Of a stretch of 64,000 nt of DNA, positions 1-10,798 are shown one piece after another. A program made the position numbers and the translations under genes. The notes under the pieces were generated by a model that saw only the letters and a program-made list of their open reading frames with translations, was not told the DNA's origin and made no database searches. This DNA comes from Phalacrocorax aristotelis (lineage: Eukaryota; Chordata; Aves; Suliformes; Phalacrocoracidae), in NCBI RefSeq assembly GCF_949628215.1, contig NC_134310.1, positions 14,579,418 through 14,643,417 on the forward strand. Reading direction: 5' to 3'. Every line of letters starts with the position of its first letter. Position 1 is the first letter of the stretch.

Positions 1-257
1 ACATGTTTCACATTCATGGATAGCCTGTGCAATAACATCCATGGTCAAGTCCACCCCTCGATCACGAGCCCACCTGTATGTTGCATCTCTCCCTTGATGG
101 CCTGAGGTGTCATGGGCCCACCAAGCTATAAACAGTTCACCCTTATGTTGCCAGTCCAGATCCACCTCAGCCACTTCAATCTTGGCAGCCTGATCCACCT
201 GCTGGTTGTTTCAGTGTTCTTCAGTGGCCCAACTTTTGGGGATATGAGCATCCACAT
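1..257 (-). pseudogene. ERV pol remnant: RNase H end and integrase zinc-binding domain
   Basis: Directly after the calsyntenin tail the same minus-strand frame reads VDAHIPKSWATEEH and stops (TGA near 211). The sequence beyond continues in that frame as an integrase N-terminal domain with the HHCC zinc ligands: HDTSGH (H-X4-H) near 90-75 and CETC at the window edge. Integrase normally follows RNase H in pol, so the order is viral. The catalytic core lies outside the window. Confidence 0.8.
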
Positions 258-3171
258 CATTGCTGTCCAGGGAGTCAGGTGTCTCCGAGTCAGTGCTTTC
301 ATCTTCATTCTCCAGGCCCTCACTAGTTCTACCCTCGCTGCTTTCTGCTGCCCTCTCCTGGCAGTTCTGGTAGGATTCCATTAGGTTGACTATGATGGTG
401 AGGGCTGAGTCATCCCAGAACGTGTCATTCTCTTTGCCTCCAGTGCTTGCTTCTGTGCTCTCTTTCAGCAGCCCCAGGGACCTCTTGCCCCACTCCCCAC
501 CGGTGCAGGGAGTGGATGCGCAGGATGCCAAGGATCACCATGAGTTCCCGGGAGCCCACACACACCACAATGATGACAGTGGCAGCACTGGGGTCCATTG
601 GGTTTTTATTGGTGCTTGCCAAGCTGTGCCCAGATAGCTCTGCGGGTAAATGATGGCCTCGGTGCATGAACTGCTGGGAACTCAGAATATGGTTAGGATG
701 AGCAGCTCAGTTCATGTTGTGGAGGACATTCATCTCAACAGTAAACTCATTGCTAGAGTAGCATCCATTCATCTCAGTGCAGGACAGGTGAAACTTCCTT
801 TCATAAAAGGTAGCGCCATGGTTGATGTGGTGTGAGACCTGGCATAGTATTTCCTTATAAACTGCATCACACCTGTGATGGTCAGGTAGGCAGAGGTTTT
901 AACAAGCTTCAGGCCCCACTGCTGCAGCAGTGCCCCATCCAGGAGCAGATACTCCCTCTCTGGGTCCAAGTCATCTCCTACCAGTGAGATCTCGCAGCCA
1001 TCCAGGTTGTGCACAATCTCATCTGACATTCGTGTGTCTGTCACAGTACCATGCCAATTCTCATCCTTCTTGGCCTCCACCTGGTGAGAAATAGAGCAGG
1101 TGATCTGGAGGTTGGGGAACAGGGGCACCCCATCAGGACCCTCAAAGTCTGATGCAGGATGAGCAAAGTGGGCACCGCCACTCAACAGGATTTGGGGGGC
1201 ATCAGGCTGTAGCACCACAATGTAACCTTCCACATCAGAAATGGAAACACATGACTCTTTACTGAGACACTTGACAGTAGCAGTGAGCCTGAGCAGCCAG
1301 ACTCCAGGGGTAGCAAAGCGCAGGGAATTCATGTAAGCCACATGCTGGATTGCATGGTTGAAGGTTTCCACATCATCACCCTCCAAGGTGAGCAGGGACT
1401 GAGAGGGGTTCACATCCCTTTGCCCAGACTGTTGAAGTCACTGTAATCAAGCCACTCACGGCAGGCATACAGGCATTCAATAACCTCCCAGCTCTCCAAG
1501 CTACCAGGGCACACAGCGAAGCCAGCCAAGTAACCATGGAAGTAGTGGTGTATAGACAGAGGATCTCCTTGTACAGTATCAGTGGAGTTCTCATTTCCTT
1601 TGATTTTCTCTTGTTTTTCTCCTCGGTCCAGCAGGCTCCAATCACGAGCAAGGGTTCCTGCCATGGAGGGTGAATGAGGCCATTGTCATTAATGAGGGCA
1701 GGGTCATAAAAGACACCATCCACGTAGAGCATGACAGTGGGGAACTCCAGGTTGAGGGCATAATGGTGCCATTCATCATCACAGACCTGCTCAAGCTTCC
1801 AGAGGAATTTCACGGGCCTTGCACTTTCCAGCAATGGCCAGTAGAGGAAAGCAAGCTGGCAGCCGTGCACAGCCAGAGAGTAATGCGAGTAGCCATCCTC
1901 GCTCTGCACTGTGCTGCATATCACCATCTCCTCTTCCCACCTGCCTTTGCCAGGCACCATGGCATACTTCATCCATACAGACAGGGTGAAGTGGTCACTC
2001 AGCCCCTCATGGGCATTCAGACCATTCACCACAGGCACCTGGGCAGCCTGGCTGCCATTGAACCAGTAGATAAGGCTGCTGTCCTGGCTGTAGTGCAGAG
2101 CCACACGGTCCAGTTCGCTGTGGGTCTAGGCACTGGCAGCAGGTCAATCTCTCCTGAGGCAGCACCACAGAGTTTGCTTAGTGACTTCTCAGAGTAGTTA
2201 TCCCAGTCACAGCCCTTGGCCACATGGTTTGTCTGCAACTCCACCAATGCCTGGATGTTCCACAGGGGCTCATCACAGGTGTCCAGGTGAATGCTGGGGA
2301 AGAGCATGAGGCTGCCTGCACCCAGGGTACGCTCAATCCTCTTGCTCTGGCCCTACCAGCTGGGCTTGCAGGTGGGTTTCACCTGGATTTCCACTTCAGC
2401 ATCACCAGAAGCCTGCTTCATCCACAGTCATAGGCTGTCACTGTGAATTTGTAGAGATGATCTCCCACTGTACTGCAGCTTCTCTATGTTCTCAGTGGTC
2501 CCGTCCTTGTCAATCAGAAAGGGAATATTGGGGGTCAGGATGTTGTAGTAGCAGATCTGGCTGTACTGTAGCAAGCAGTCTCCATCAATGATCTCCACAC
2601 ACAAGTTGCAGTCATACAGCTTTCCCTCAGTCACTGCCACACGATACAACTTTTCCATAAAAACAGGAGCAAACTCACTCACATCATTTACTTAAACACG
2701 CACTATGGCCTTGTGTGATTTCTTGGTATTTGCTCCATCAGGTCCCTCTCCACAGTCATAAGCCTGGACGGTGAATGTGTGTTCCTTATGTGCTTCACAG
2801 TCCACTGGTTCCTTGGCCCAGATCAGACCCTCACCTATAACTTTATCCAGGACCACAGCTTCAAAAGGTACCCCTGCCCCATGGATCCTGAAGCCACAGA
2901 TTTCACCTGCATAGCACAGTGGAGCATCTTTGTCCAGTACAAACAGTGGTGGGTTGAGCAGGACCATGTTGTAATTCTCCATGATGATGCCCTGATACTC
3001 AGCTTCAATACCAGGTTTGTGCTTGTTTGCTTTGTTGGAGGTGTTGCCAGGCAGCACGGTGCAGAGGAGAAAGGGAACAGTGGCAGCTCAAGGCCAAGGG
3101 TCACCCATAGGAGCAGCAGCAGGTCCCAGCCCACCCAGGGCTGCTGGACAGTGGCAGGCACAACCTTGCTG
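258..3171 (-). pseudogene. CLSTN3: Intronless calsyntenin-3-like retrocopy inside an ERV
   Basis: Calsyntenins are type I synaptic membrane proteins with two cadherin repeats, an LNS/LamG-like domain, one membrane span and an acidic cytoplasmic tail. All parts are present in order on the minus strand with no introns: a leucine-rich signal-like stretch (3130-3060, frame-shifted), first cadherin repeat (3057-2692, NKANKHKPGIEAEYQG, ending at an in-frame TAA at 2692-2694), second cadherin repeat (2691-2430), LNS domain (2307-1412, including CDEPLWNIQA and WHHYALNLEFP), the following ectodomain (1413-769), membrane span (around 560-500) and cytoplasmic tail (WDDSALTIIVN near 425-390). Several frame changes and stops make it non-functional. 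Motifs such as SIHHYFHGYLAGF fit CLSTN3 better than CLSTN1 or CLSTN2. It stops shortly before the normal C-terminus, has no 3'UTR or poly(A), and joins viral pol directly at about 258. Confidence 0.88.
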
Positions 3172-4031
3172 CTTCATCATCCTGTTCTAAACAAGTTGAC
3201 TTCTGCTTCCAAGATTTCTTCTTGTGTATGGGGGCAACTGATACTGACATGGGTTGATACTCTGGTTTGACCACAGTGCCCATCATCAGGGCTGGAGCAA
3301 CCACAGTGCCTGTCACTTTGTCTTTCAATCCAGAGACCTTCTCTTCCCCTGGGGAGCACTGAATACTGTTGAGCAGGGCTCGGTATGCATGGGCCAGGCC
3401 CCAGCATGTTGCAGTTATCTGTGTCTCTCTGGAGTTCCCAGGGTAACAACATACTTTCTCCAAATATTCTACTAGTTTTTCAGGATTCTGCACTTGTTCA
3501 GGGGTGAAACTCCAAAACACTGGGGGTGCCCACTGCCCTAGGTATTTGCCTATGCTATCCCACATACCCTGCCACTCGTAACTATCAAGCCTTGGGGCAG
3601 ATTTCTGGGTGATATTCTTAAGTTGCTTTCTAACCTTAGCCAAAACCAAAACAATATGGCCAAAAACCAACAATAAATATATCTTACCTACCCAAGGATA
3701 CTCAAGATACAAAAAGTTGTGATAAAGGTAGAGACATTCTATAAGAAGGTAGCTAAGGTGCCATTCTGCATTTCCTCCATATAAAATCTGCCAGAGGAGG
3801 TATAATTGCTAATTGACTCCATGAGGTGGTACCCAAAGTACAGTAACAGCTCCAATACAAACCCCAAATACCAGATAAAGCTGAAAACCAGTGTTTGCAT
3901 AACAAACCTCTTAGGCAAAACATCACTAAGCACAGCAGACTAAGCAAACCAACACCAATCTTTAACAGGTACTGCAAAAAGAAGAGCACGGTGCTATGAC
4001 CAGCAGCTGTTATTATCTCAAACCCTCTATA
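3172..4031 (-). pseudogene. ERV leader and 5' gag remnant
   Basis: A minus-strand frame 3712-3101 begins MYLEYPWVGK and contains a gag-like N-terminal segment (WDSIGKYLGQWAPPVFW, then QNPEKLVEYLEKV and a basic KKKSWKQKS stretch near 3200). Its reading then passes without a stop into non-viral sequence at about 3172, the junction with the calsyntenin insert. Upstream, 4076-3739 holds overlapping short frames with hydrophobic stretches (around 3860-3990), so the leader may once have encoded a small membrane-like peptide. No capsid, major homology region or zinc knuckle follows: the rest of gag is absent. The gag identity is recognised from similarity to avian ERV copies and was not tested by search. 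Confidence 0.65.
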
Positions 4032-4048
4032 CCCCACGTTGGGCACCA
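4032..4048 (-). other. tRNA primer-binding site
   Basis: The minus strand reads TGGTGCCCAACGTGGGG eight bases after the LTR end. It differs by one base from the lysine(1,2)-tRNA type site (TGGCGCCCAACGTGGGG) known from betaretroviruses. ERVL elements usually use leucine tRNA, so either the class label or the primer use is unusual here. Confidence 0.7.
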
Positions 4049-4056
4049 AAAGAGAC

Positions 4057-4504
4057 TGTTGGGGTTTAGCCGGCAACTCAGCCCCACACAGCTGCTCACT
4101 CCCTCCCCCACCAGCTGGATGGGGAGAGAATCAGAAAGGTAAAGCTCGTGAGTTGAGATAAGAACAGCTTAATAGTTAAAACAACACCACCACAAAAAGG
4201 AAACCAATGAGAAAGATACTAAACGGGGGGGGGGGGGGGAGGGGGGCAGGCCAGCCAGCCCGCCCACCCCAAACCACAACCACCTGCCCTGTGTGCCAAC
4301 TGCCCCCGTTAATATACTGGTCATGGTGTCACATGGTATGGAATGAACATTCCATTGGCCAGTTGGGGCCAGCTGCCTTGGCTGTGGCCCCACCTCTCCT
4401 GGCCTCTTGCCCACGTGGCAGAGCATGGGAAGCTGGAAAGGTCCTTGACTACTACAGGCACTACAGTGAAGAGAATTAACCATTTCTCAGCCAAAATCAG
4501 CACA
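4057..4504 (-). repeat. 5' LTR of the calsyntenin-carrying ERV
   Basis: On the plus strand it begins TGTTGGGGTTTAGCC and ends CAGCCAAAATCAGCACA, i.e. TG...CA. It belongs to the same family as the solo LTRs at 7696, 12710, 32029, 42264, 45949, 50789 and 52412, but at about 448 bp it is shorter. It contains a pure G run (about 4226-4240) in the strand shown. The adjoining primer-binding site shows that it is a 5' LTR of a minus-strand element. Confidence 0.85.
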
Positions 4505-5496
4505 CAGTGACAAGAAAACTCTTGCATGGATTACGCTGAAGTTTGCAAAAATTGTTTGTGCTAAGTTAACACCTTTTCTTGCAGGAAAACAGATATAGCT
4601 GTGATGAAGCCAAGAGGGTGGGCTACTCCCATGTGTTTCCCATTTCCTAGTCAGCATAAGCTGCAGCAGATACACAGAAAGCAGACAGAAATTACACAGA
4701 GTTTGTTTTAACTTTGATGGTTGTACAGCCAGTTATTGGGACTGCAGCTGTTGAAAAGCTGAAGGCACTTCTCTTCCCATTGCCTGTCAGACAGGTGCTG
4801 ACATCCCAGGGAATCTCACCTGAGAGATTACACACTCATAACACCAGCATTAGCATTTTCTTTCTAAGGTATCATCACCTTAGCAAGAATTCATTAAACC
4901 TGGCAATTCTTAAATATTTCCTGCTGTGCAGAGTACCCACGTCCTTGCATTTCCCCTCATGCCAGGGAACAAGCCATCAGGTCAAGATCCATCTTTCTCC
5001 TTAGGCTACATCTTCTGTGAGAAGCTGCCTGCAAACTTTCTGCTAAGGAAAGCTCGCAGAATTGAGGCCAGAAGCAGCACAGTGAAGTCCCCTCTGGGGG
5101 ACTCTCATGCTCTGGGAAATTGTGGAGGAAGGAATATCTGTGTATTGCATATGCACACAGCAAGGGCTAGACAAGAGGAGTACTTGTCCCAGGGTGCTGC
5201 TCAGGGAAAGTGGAGGGGAAAAATTGGGCCAGAATTACCTCAGAAATTATGTGGGGTGGGCTGTGAGCAACTCATCCCAGCAGCAGTGGCTGCAGGGAGG
5301 GAGCCGGGGAGAGAAGGGCTTTCAGGACCACAGGGCACTGTGTGTCAAGTGTGTGTGTTTCCATAGAAATGCATTCATTTATATCAGCTGGCCCTAGACA
5401 CAGAGTAAGTGCTCTGTGTGAAACACTCCCAACAACACACATCCAAGCATCAAAAGACAGGTCCTCTCTCTCCTCCGCTCACATCCTATAAGCTTA
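4505..5496. other. Intergenic, no gene seen
   Basis: No coding similarity, RNA gene or clear repeat was recognised. Short open frames here have no recognisable domains. Confidence 0.5.
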
Positions 5497-6354
5497 TGTG
5501 GTGGTGCAGCCCCCCAGGCCGCTCTGGGATCCCAGCATGAGCCCTATTGTGTTATCTTGGTCATAATGACTTGGGCATCAGGCAATCTCTGTCCACACCT
5601 GGGCCATCTGCTCCCTGACTTGTGTACCAGAATTGTGGCCAGAATGTAAAATACTGACCAAAGCCAATCATCTTGATCCTATAAATAGCAATCCAAGAGG
5701 GAGACCCTTCGAGCCCTCTGGGACTGCAGCAGGCTGTGTGACCCTATATCTCCCCCTGGGCTAGGATGTCTCTCAGGGTAGATTTCACAAGGATTGAAGG
5801 ATTATCTGCTAATGATTTTCCAAGGTTTTCCAGCTGTGCACTGATGAATGCCAGCACATAAAAGTGATTAATTTATGAAATCTCACAAAAAGGGAAATTT
5901 TATTCACAGCTTAACCTTGGTGCACATGTGTGCAATTTGATTATACATATATTATCCTTAAACTGTTGACCAAGTCTGAGACTAAGATTGGGCCTAGCCG
6001 CACCTAGACTTCTCTCTGCAAGAAGTTTAGAAAGCAAGGGGGTCTATTCTGAACCTCATGACTCAATGGGAGGGTCCTCCTTATCCCCTGCATCCACAGT
6101 CCCTCTGAATCATTCTGACTTGAGTATACCTCAGTTTTCCTTTGTGCACTTCTTCTATGTAAGTAATAGTGTGAACCTTGCCATTCTCGAATCTTTAACT
6201 AAGTTGCTATTTTGATGTAACAAAGTCCATCACATTGCTGTTTTAAATTGTCTAATGCTGTTAAGAATTATACAACTTAATACTGTGATCCATCTCAAAA
6301 ATATTAATAAATCTTAAATTGCTAAAGCTGTGTAACAAATCATATTCCTGACCA
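5497..6354 (+). repeat. ERV LTR, copy A (sense plus)
   Basis: The LTR begins TGTGGTGGTGCAGCC, has a TATA-like CCTATAAATAGC at about 5679-5690, and ends ...CCTGACCA. Two bases later comes TGGTGTAGTTGGCAGGAT (6357-6374), which has the TGG start and position expected of a primer-binding site, and a near copy of this end segment recurs about 50 bp on. A second copy of the family lies inverted at 10025-10798. The 3' limit is less certain than the 5' limit. Confidence 0.65.
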
Positions 6355-7695
6355 TTTGGTGTAGTTGGCAGGATACACAAGATTGTATTTATGACAATTT
6401 GGTGTAGTTGGCCATACCCACAAACCTGCATTTGTAACAGCCTGTCCTCATCTGAGCTCATTTTGCAGAGATGCCTCTTTTATGAGACTAATCACCTCTG
6501 ACTTCCTCTAACCAGAAGAAAGAGCTGAGCAGCAGCTCTGTCTCCCCTAGGTGGGCTGAATTGCCCTCTGCAGAGGCTGTACCCTCTGTGAACTACTGAA
6601 AAAGCCTGTGACAAATCAGCTTTTCACTTAGACACCTAAGCTGCCTTGCTGAAAGTTAGGTGGAGGGGGGGCTTAACCCACAGCACCTCTCTCTCAACCT
6701 ACTTCAGTTGGCTTTTCCCAAAATAAGGCAAGATCAAAGGGGCAGAAGATGGTCCATCAGTGTCAAGGGTCTGTATTTCTCTACTTCCATTCCCCTGCTT
6801 CCCCCCCCCCAAAGAAAACCTCATTAAAAACTGTAGCCAGCCACCTTGATACATAGTAGAGAATGTGATAAGGACTGTTGGAATTCCCATAACAAGAACA
6901 GAGATAAAATGACATGTTCAGAGGATTCAGTACCAAACCATTTTGTTAGTTTGGGGCTTAGTTTTTTTTGTTTCAGTGTTGTTGGTTTTTTTTTACTATA
7001 TGATTGCTTCCTCTTATATTGCTGGCTAGAGCCATGAGCAGAGAACCAGTACCTACCACCTGTGCTCCCATGGACCAAGTTGCAGGTACCCCTGGCTACA
7101 CACACACTGGCTGCCATGTGCTTGGGTGCTGCCTGCCCCCCAGTTAACCCCTTTGTGGCCCTGATGAGACCTTTAAAGATGCATCATGAAAGATTAAAGA
7201 CTGGGTGACAGAAGATGAAATAGCAGGTTTTAGACACAGAGGAGAATTTATAAAGGGCAGGGTGAAAACCAATGCAAGGGTCACCAAGAGCAGGTGGAAG
7301 GTGCTGCTTGTAGCACCTGGAGAGAGCAAAGTGGGGAGGATTGCAGTATGGAAAGGGGAGAGCTGCTGTGACTATCCTGGGGCTACATGAGCAGACAGAC
7401 AAGTATGAAGAAATATCAAGGGAGCCAAACATTGATGAAATTTTGACTGAGACCTGGGCCAGAACTGGGCTCATGTCCTGAGTTGTCAGAAAGCAAGAAC
7501 ATCTTGATTTCAGGAATAGGTATTTTGATATCTTGGGAATGTAGCTGAATTAGGGAATCTGATGTTTTGGGGTAACTGATTTCACATTAAACTACCTTGA
7601 CTAAAGCCTCTCTGGATATTTCCCCATGAGTTGTACTGTTCTGACATCTGAACCCTGTTCCTATAGCACAGGACAGTGGGATTTTTCTGAACAGA
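6355..7695. other. ERV-flanking and intergenic DNA
   Basis: The first about 80 bp contain the repeated TTTGGTGTAGTTGGC motif after LTR copy A and may be retroviral leader. The rest holds no recognised gene; there is a C run near 6801 and a T-rich stretch near 6961-7000. Confidence 0.45.
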
Positions 7696-8274
7696 TGATG
7701 TGGTTTAATCCTAGCTGGCAACTAAGCACCACACAGATGCTCTCTCACTCCCCCTGCAGTGGGTTAGGGGATAGAATCAGAAAAGTGAGAAAACTCCTGG
7801 GTTGAGATAAAGACAGTTTAGTAGGTAAAGCAAAAGTTGTGCACGCAAACAAAGCAAAACAAGGAATTCATTCACTACTTCCCATGGGCAGGCAGGTGTT
7901 CAGCCATCTCCAGGAAAGCAGGACTTTGTAATGCATAATGGTTACTTGGGAAGACAAACGCCATCACTCCAAACATCCCTGCTTTCCTTCTTCCCCCAGC
8001 TTTTTATTGCTGAGCATGACATCATATGGTATGGAATATTCCTTTGGTCAGTTGGGGTCAGCTGTGTCCCCTCCCAGCTTCTTGTGCACCCCCAGCCTAC
8101 TCACTGTTGGGGTGGTGTGAGAAGCAGAAAAGGCCTTGACTCTGTGTAAGCACTGCTCAGCAGTAACAAAAACATCCCTGAATTATCAACACTGTTTCCA
8201 GCACAAATCCAAAACATAGCCCCATACTACCTACTACGAAGAAAATTAACTCTATCCCAGCCAAAACCAGCACA
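7696..8274 (-). repeat. Solo LTR with 5-bp TSD (ACAGA)
   Basis: A 579-bp TG...CA element starting TGATGTGGTTTAATCC and ending CCAAAACCAGCACA, flanked by ACAGA at 7691-7695 and 8275-8279. No internal viral sequence is attached, so it is a solo LTR left by LTR-LTR recombination. Same family as the LTR at 4057. Confidence 0.9.
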
Positions 8275-10024
8275 ACAGACAAAGGAAGGGTCTTGCAGTA
8301 TAGGTTCATCCCCACTCTAAAAATGCAAGTTTAGCTTCAAACATGCCAAGGAAGAAAGAATTGATTCCTTGAACCAATGGCCTTTAAACAGCTCCCACCA
8401 TGATACCGCATACTCTTCCTAAGGATACCTGCCAGTTCTTCCCTAGCTCCTTTCTAGGTATCCCAGAAGAAAAACACAAAGGGAAACATAATTAAGAAAG
8501 GCTGTGGGGAAACTCCCCTTTTCCCTCATTTCCAGAAAAGTTAATTCCTTGGGATCTTAGCTAATAATGATATAATCTTAACTCCTGCACGAGTGTGAAT
8601 TTCTTTCAAAAAATAAAGAACAGTCTTGTTTCTATTTCTCATTTCCATCCCCCCCCCCCCCCAAACCACGAGTTCTCAAAAAGCTGATACAGTAGTTCAG
8701 AGAGTACAGGTGAGATATCTTATAGAAAGAGCAATGTTGGGAAAGGATTTGAGAAGAGAGGAAGCAGGAATTAAGGAGGTGATTTGACCCAAGGTAACAA
8801 TAATTCTCCACAGGAAATAACTTTTGCACAAGCCTGCTGAAACTATCCCTCATCTGACAGCACCACACTGACTCTGGAAGCAACCTGTCTCTCAGGAAAT
8901 CACAGTGAAGCCAATGAAAATATCAGTAAAAACAGAGAGGGTTCCCAATGTTGATTTTGTATTGGCTTTCATGCACCTAAACCAGCAGATACCCATAAAC
9001 CTTTGTAGCACTTTTACCAAGTTATGTGTGAAACTTCATAACATCATACCATCCCAAGATATACAATACAAATTTTTTTTAAAGACGCTGCATTGCAAAT
9101 TACATTTTTGGTGTTGTTTTTTTCCAGCCTAAAAAATGACTGCTCATATCTTTCCTGTGAATTTGGGATTCTTTTACATCTTCCCTTGTTTATTCACCTC
9201 TACATTCCTAAATGCCTGCACTCTATTTCAGTTTGCTGATTAAGACTGACCGTTTTTTCACTTTGCCTGCAGAAAAGCAGTGTAAAGATAACTCCATGCT
9301 GAAACATTTAGAGTTCCAGGAACCAATTCAGAATGAAGCTTGCATGTGTCTAAGTATGCTAATCACCCCGGGTTCAAAGTCAATGTTTCACTGCTTTGCT
9401 GAATTGAGATGCTAAACATAACCTTTAGAGGAACTTCCTTTAAGATCACATACATTATTGCACTTTAGGATCTTACTAACTATAGAGAGCTCAGAGAAGT
9501 AGGTAAGAGCATAGTACAGTACCCCATACTTTACCTTGCTAAAGGAGATAGACCTCTATGCGTGATCCATGCAAAGACATCACAAAAATTAAAGCAAGAG
9601 TAACTGGCTCCTACTGAGTGATTTTTAAAGGAGCCCGATATAAATAAGTCAGTTTGCATTTTTGTCCCAGATAACAGCCCTAAATTTTCAGAACTTTTTT
9701 CCTCACTGCTGAAGATGATTTTTCAGATGGGTAAGTTCACAGCTCTATTAGTTATTGTTATATCTATTTTTCATGTGAGCTATTTTCTCTAAGTCTGTAA
9801 CAAGTCATAGATCTTCTTCCTTCAACCCTAACAAATATATTGCCCTCATGCTTTTATGATCTCCTAATCTCTTAGAAGTTGATATATTCTGAGATTAAAT
9901 ACACCAGGATCCCAGTGGCATAATAATACAGATACAGCTGTGATGAATGCCAATTAGAACAGTAGCAGCATATGACAGCTGTTTACAATTACTTTTAGTT
10001 AGCAACTTTTAAACACATCATTAT
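8275..10024. other. Intergenic, no gene seen
   Basis: AT-rich DNA with a C homopolymer at about 8649-8663. No gene, RNA gene or known repeat was recognised. Confidence 0.5.
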
Positions 10025-10798
10025 TATCATAGAATAAGATTTTTTACATGGTTTTGGTCTAGCAGAAATTTAGGATTTGTTAATAGTTTTGAGACAGATC
10101 ACAAAATTAGGTTCTATAATTCTTAAGCATCAGCCAATTTAATAGAGCAGTTCAATTAAGTTTGTTACAATCAAAATAACAACTTAGTTAAAGATTCAAG
10201 AATGGCAAGGGTCACCCAACACTTAGAACAGGATTATACACACAGATGGGGTTTAAATCAAGTCATACACACAGACCAACAGACAGCTCTAAATCAAATT
10301 GCACACATACAGAGGTTAACCTGTGATTAAAATTTCCCTTTTTGTGTGTTTTATTAATTACTCACTATTATGTGCCAGCATTCATCAACAGACAGTCAGT
10401 AAACCTCACAAAGTCAGGCCTTGGAGTCCTCACAAAATCATCAATGGACAATGCTTCAGGCCTCACAAAATCTACCCCAAGAATCATCCCAGCTCAATAC
10501 TGGATCACACAACCCACTACAATCCCAGACAACCCTAAAGGTTTCCCTTTTGAATTGCTATTTATAGGATCTCAAGATGATTGGCTTTGGTCAGTATTTC
10601 CCATTCTGGCCACAACTGGTGCTGAGTCATTCTGGTATACAATTCAGGCAGCAGATGGCCCAGGTGTGGCTAGGGGGTGCTAGACCACCCCAGCCTACTG
10701 CACTTGCAACCAACATAACAGCACAACAGGAGTTTTTGCCAAAATATGCATGGCTTATCCTGAGATCTCAGAGTGCCCCGGGGGGCTGCACCACCACA
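10025..10798 (-). repeat. ERV LTR, copy B (inverted relative to copy A)
   Basis: It ends on the plus strand in CCACCACA (10798), the complement of the copy A start. It shares the TATA-like region (GCTATTTATAGG near 10558-10569) and a long A-related stretch around 10167-10215 that is the reverse complement of 6178-6226. Divergence between the copies is clearly visible, so both are old. The end near 10025 is approximate. Confidence 0.65.

Larger units (their letters stand above)
1..4504 (-). mobile_element. ERV (ERVL-like, tentative) carrying a captured calsyntenin cDNA
   Basis: In minus-strand order there is an LTR (4504-4057), a primer-binding site (4048-4032), a leader and 5' gag region (about 4031-3172), an intronless calsyntenin-3-like coding sequence (about 3171-258), and the end of RNase H running into the integrase zinc-binding domain (about 257-1). 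The element leaves the window, so its 3' LTR and TSD cannot be seen. The 3' part of gag, protease, reverse transcriptase and most of RNase H are missing, and the host sequence occupies exactly that place. The class III/ERVL label rests on the look of the integrase and gag segments and is tentative. All coding parts carry frameshifts and stops, so this is an old, non-functional copy. Confidence 0.82.

Noticed and set aside
769-3160. A functional calsyntenin gene
   Set aside because: No introns, several frameshifts and in-frame stops, and embedded in viral sequence.
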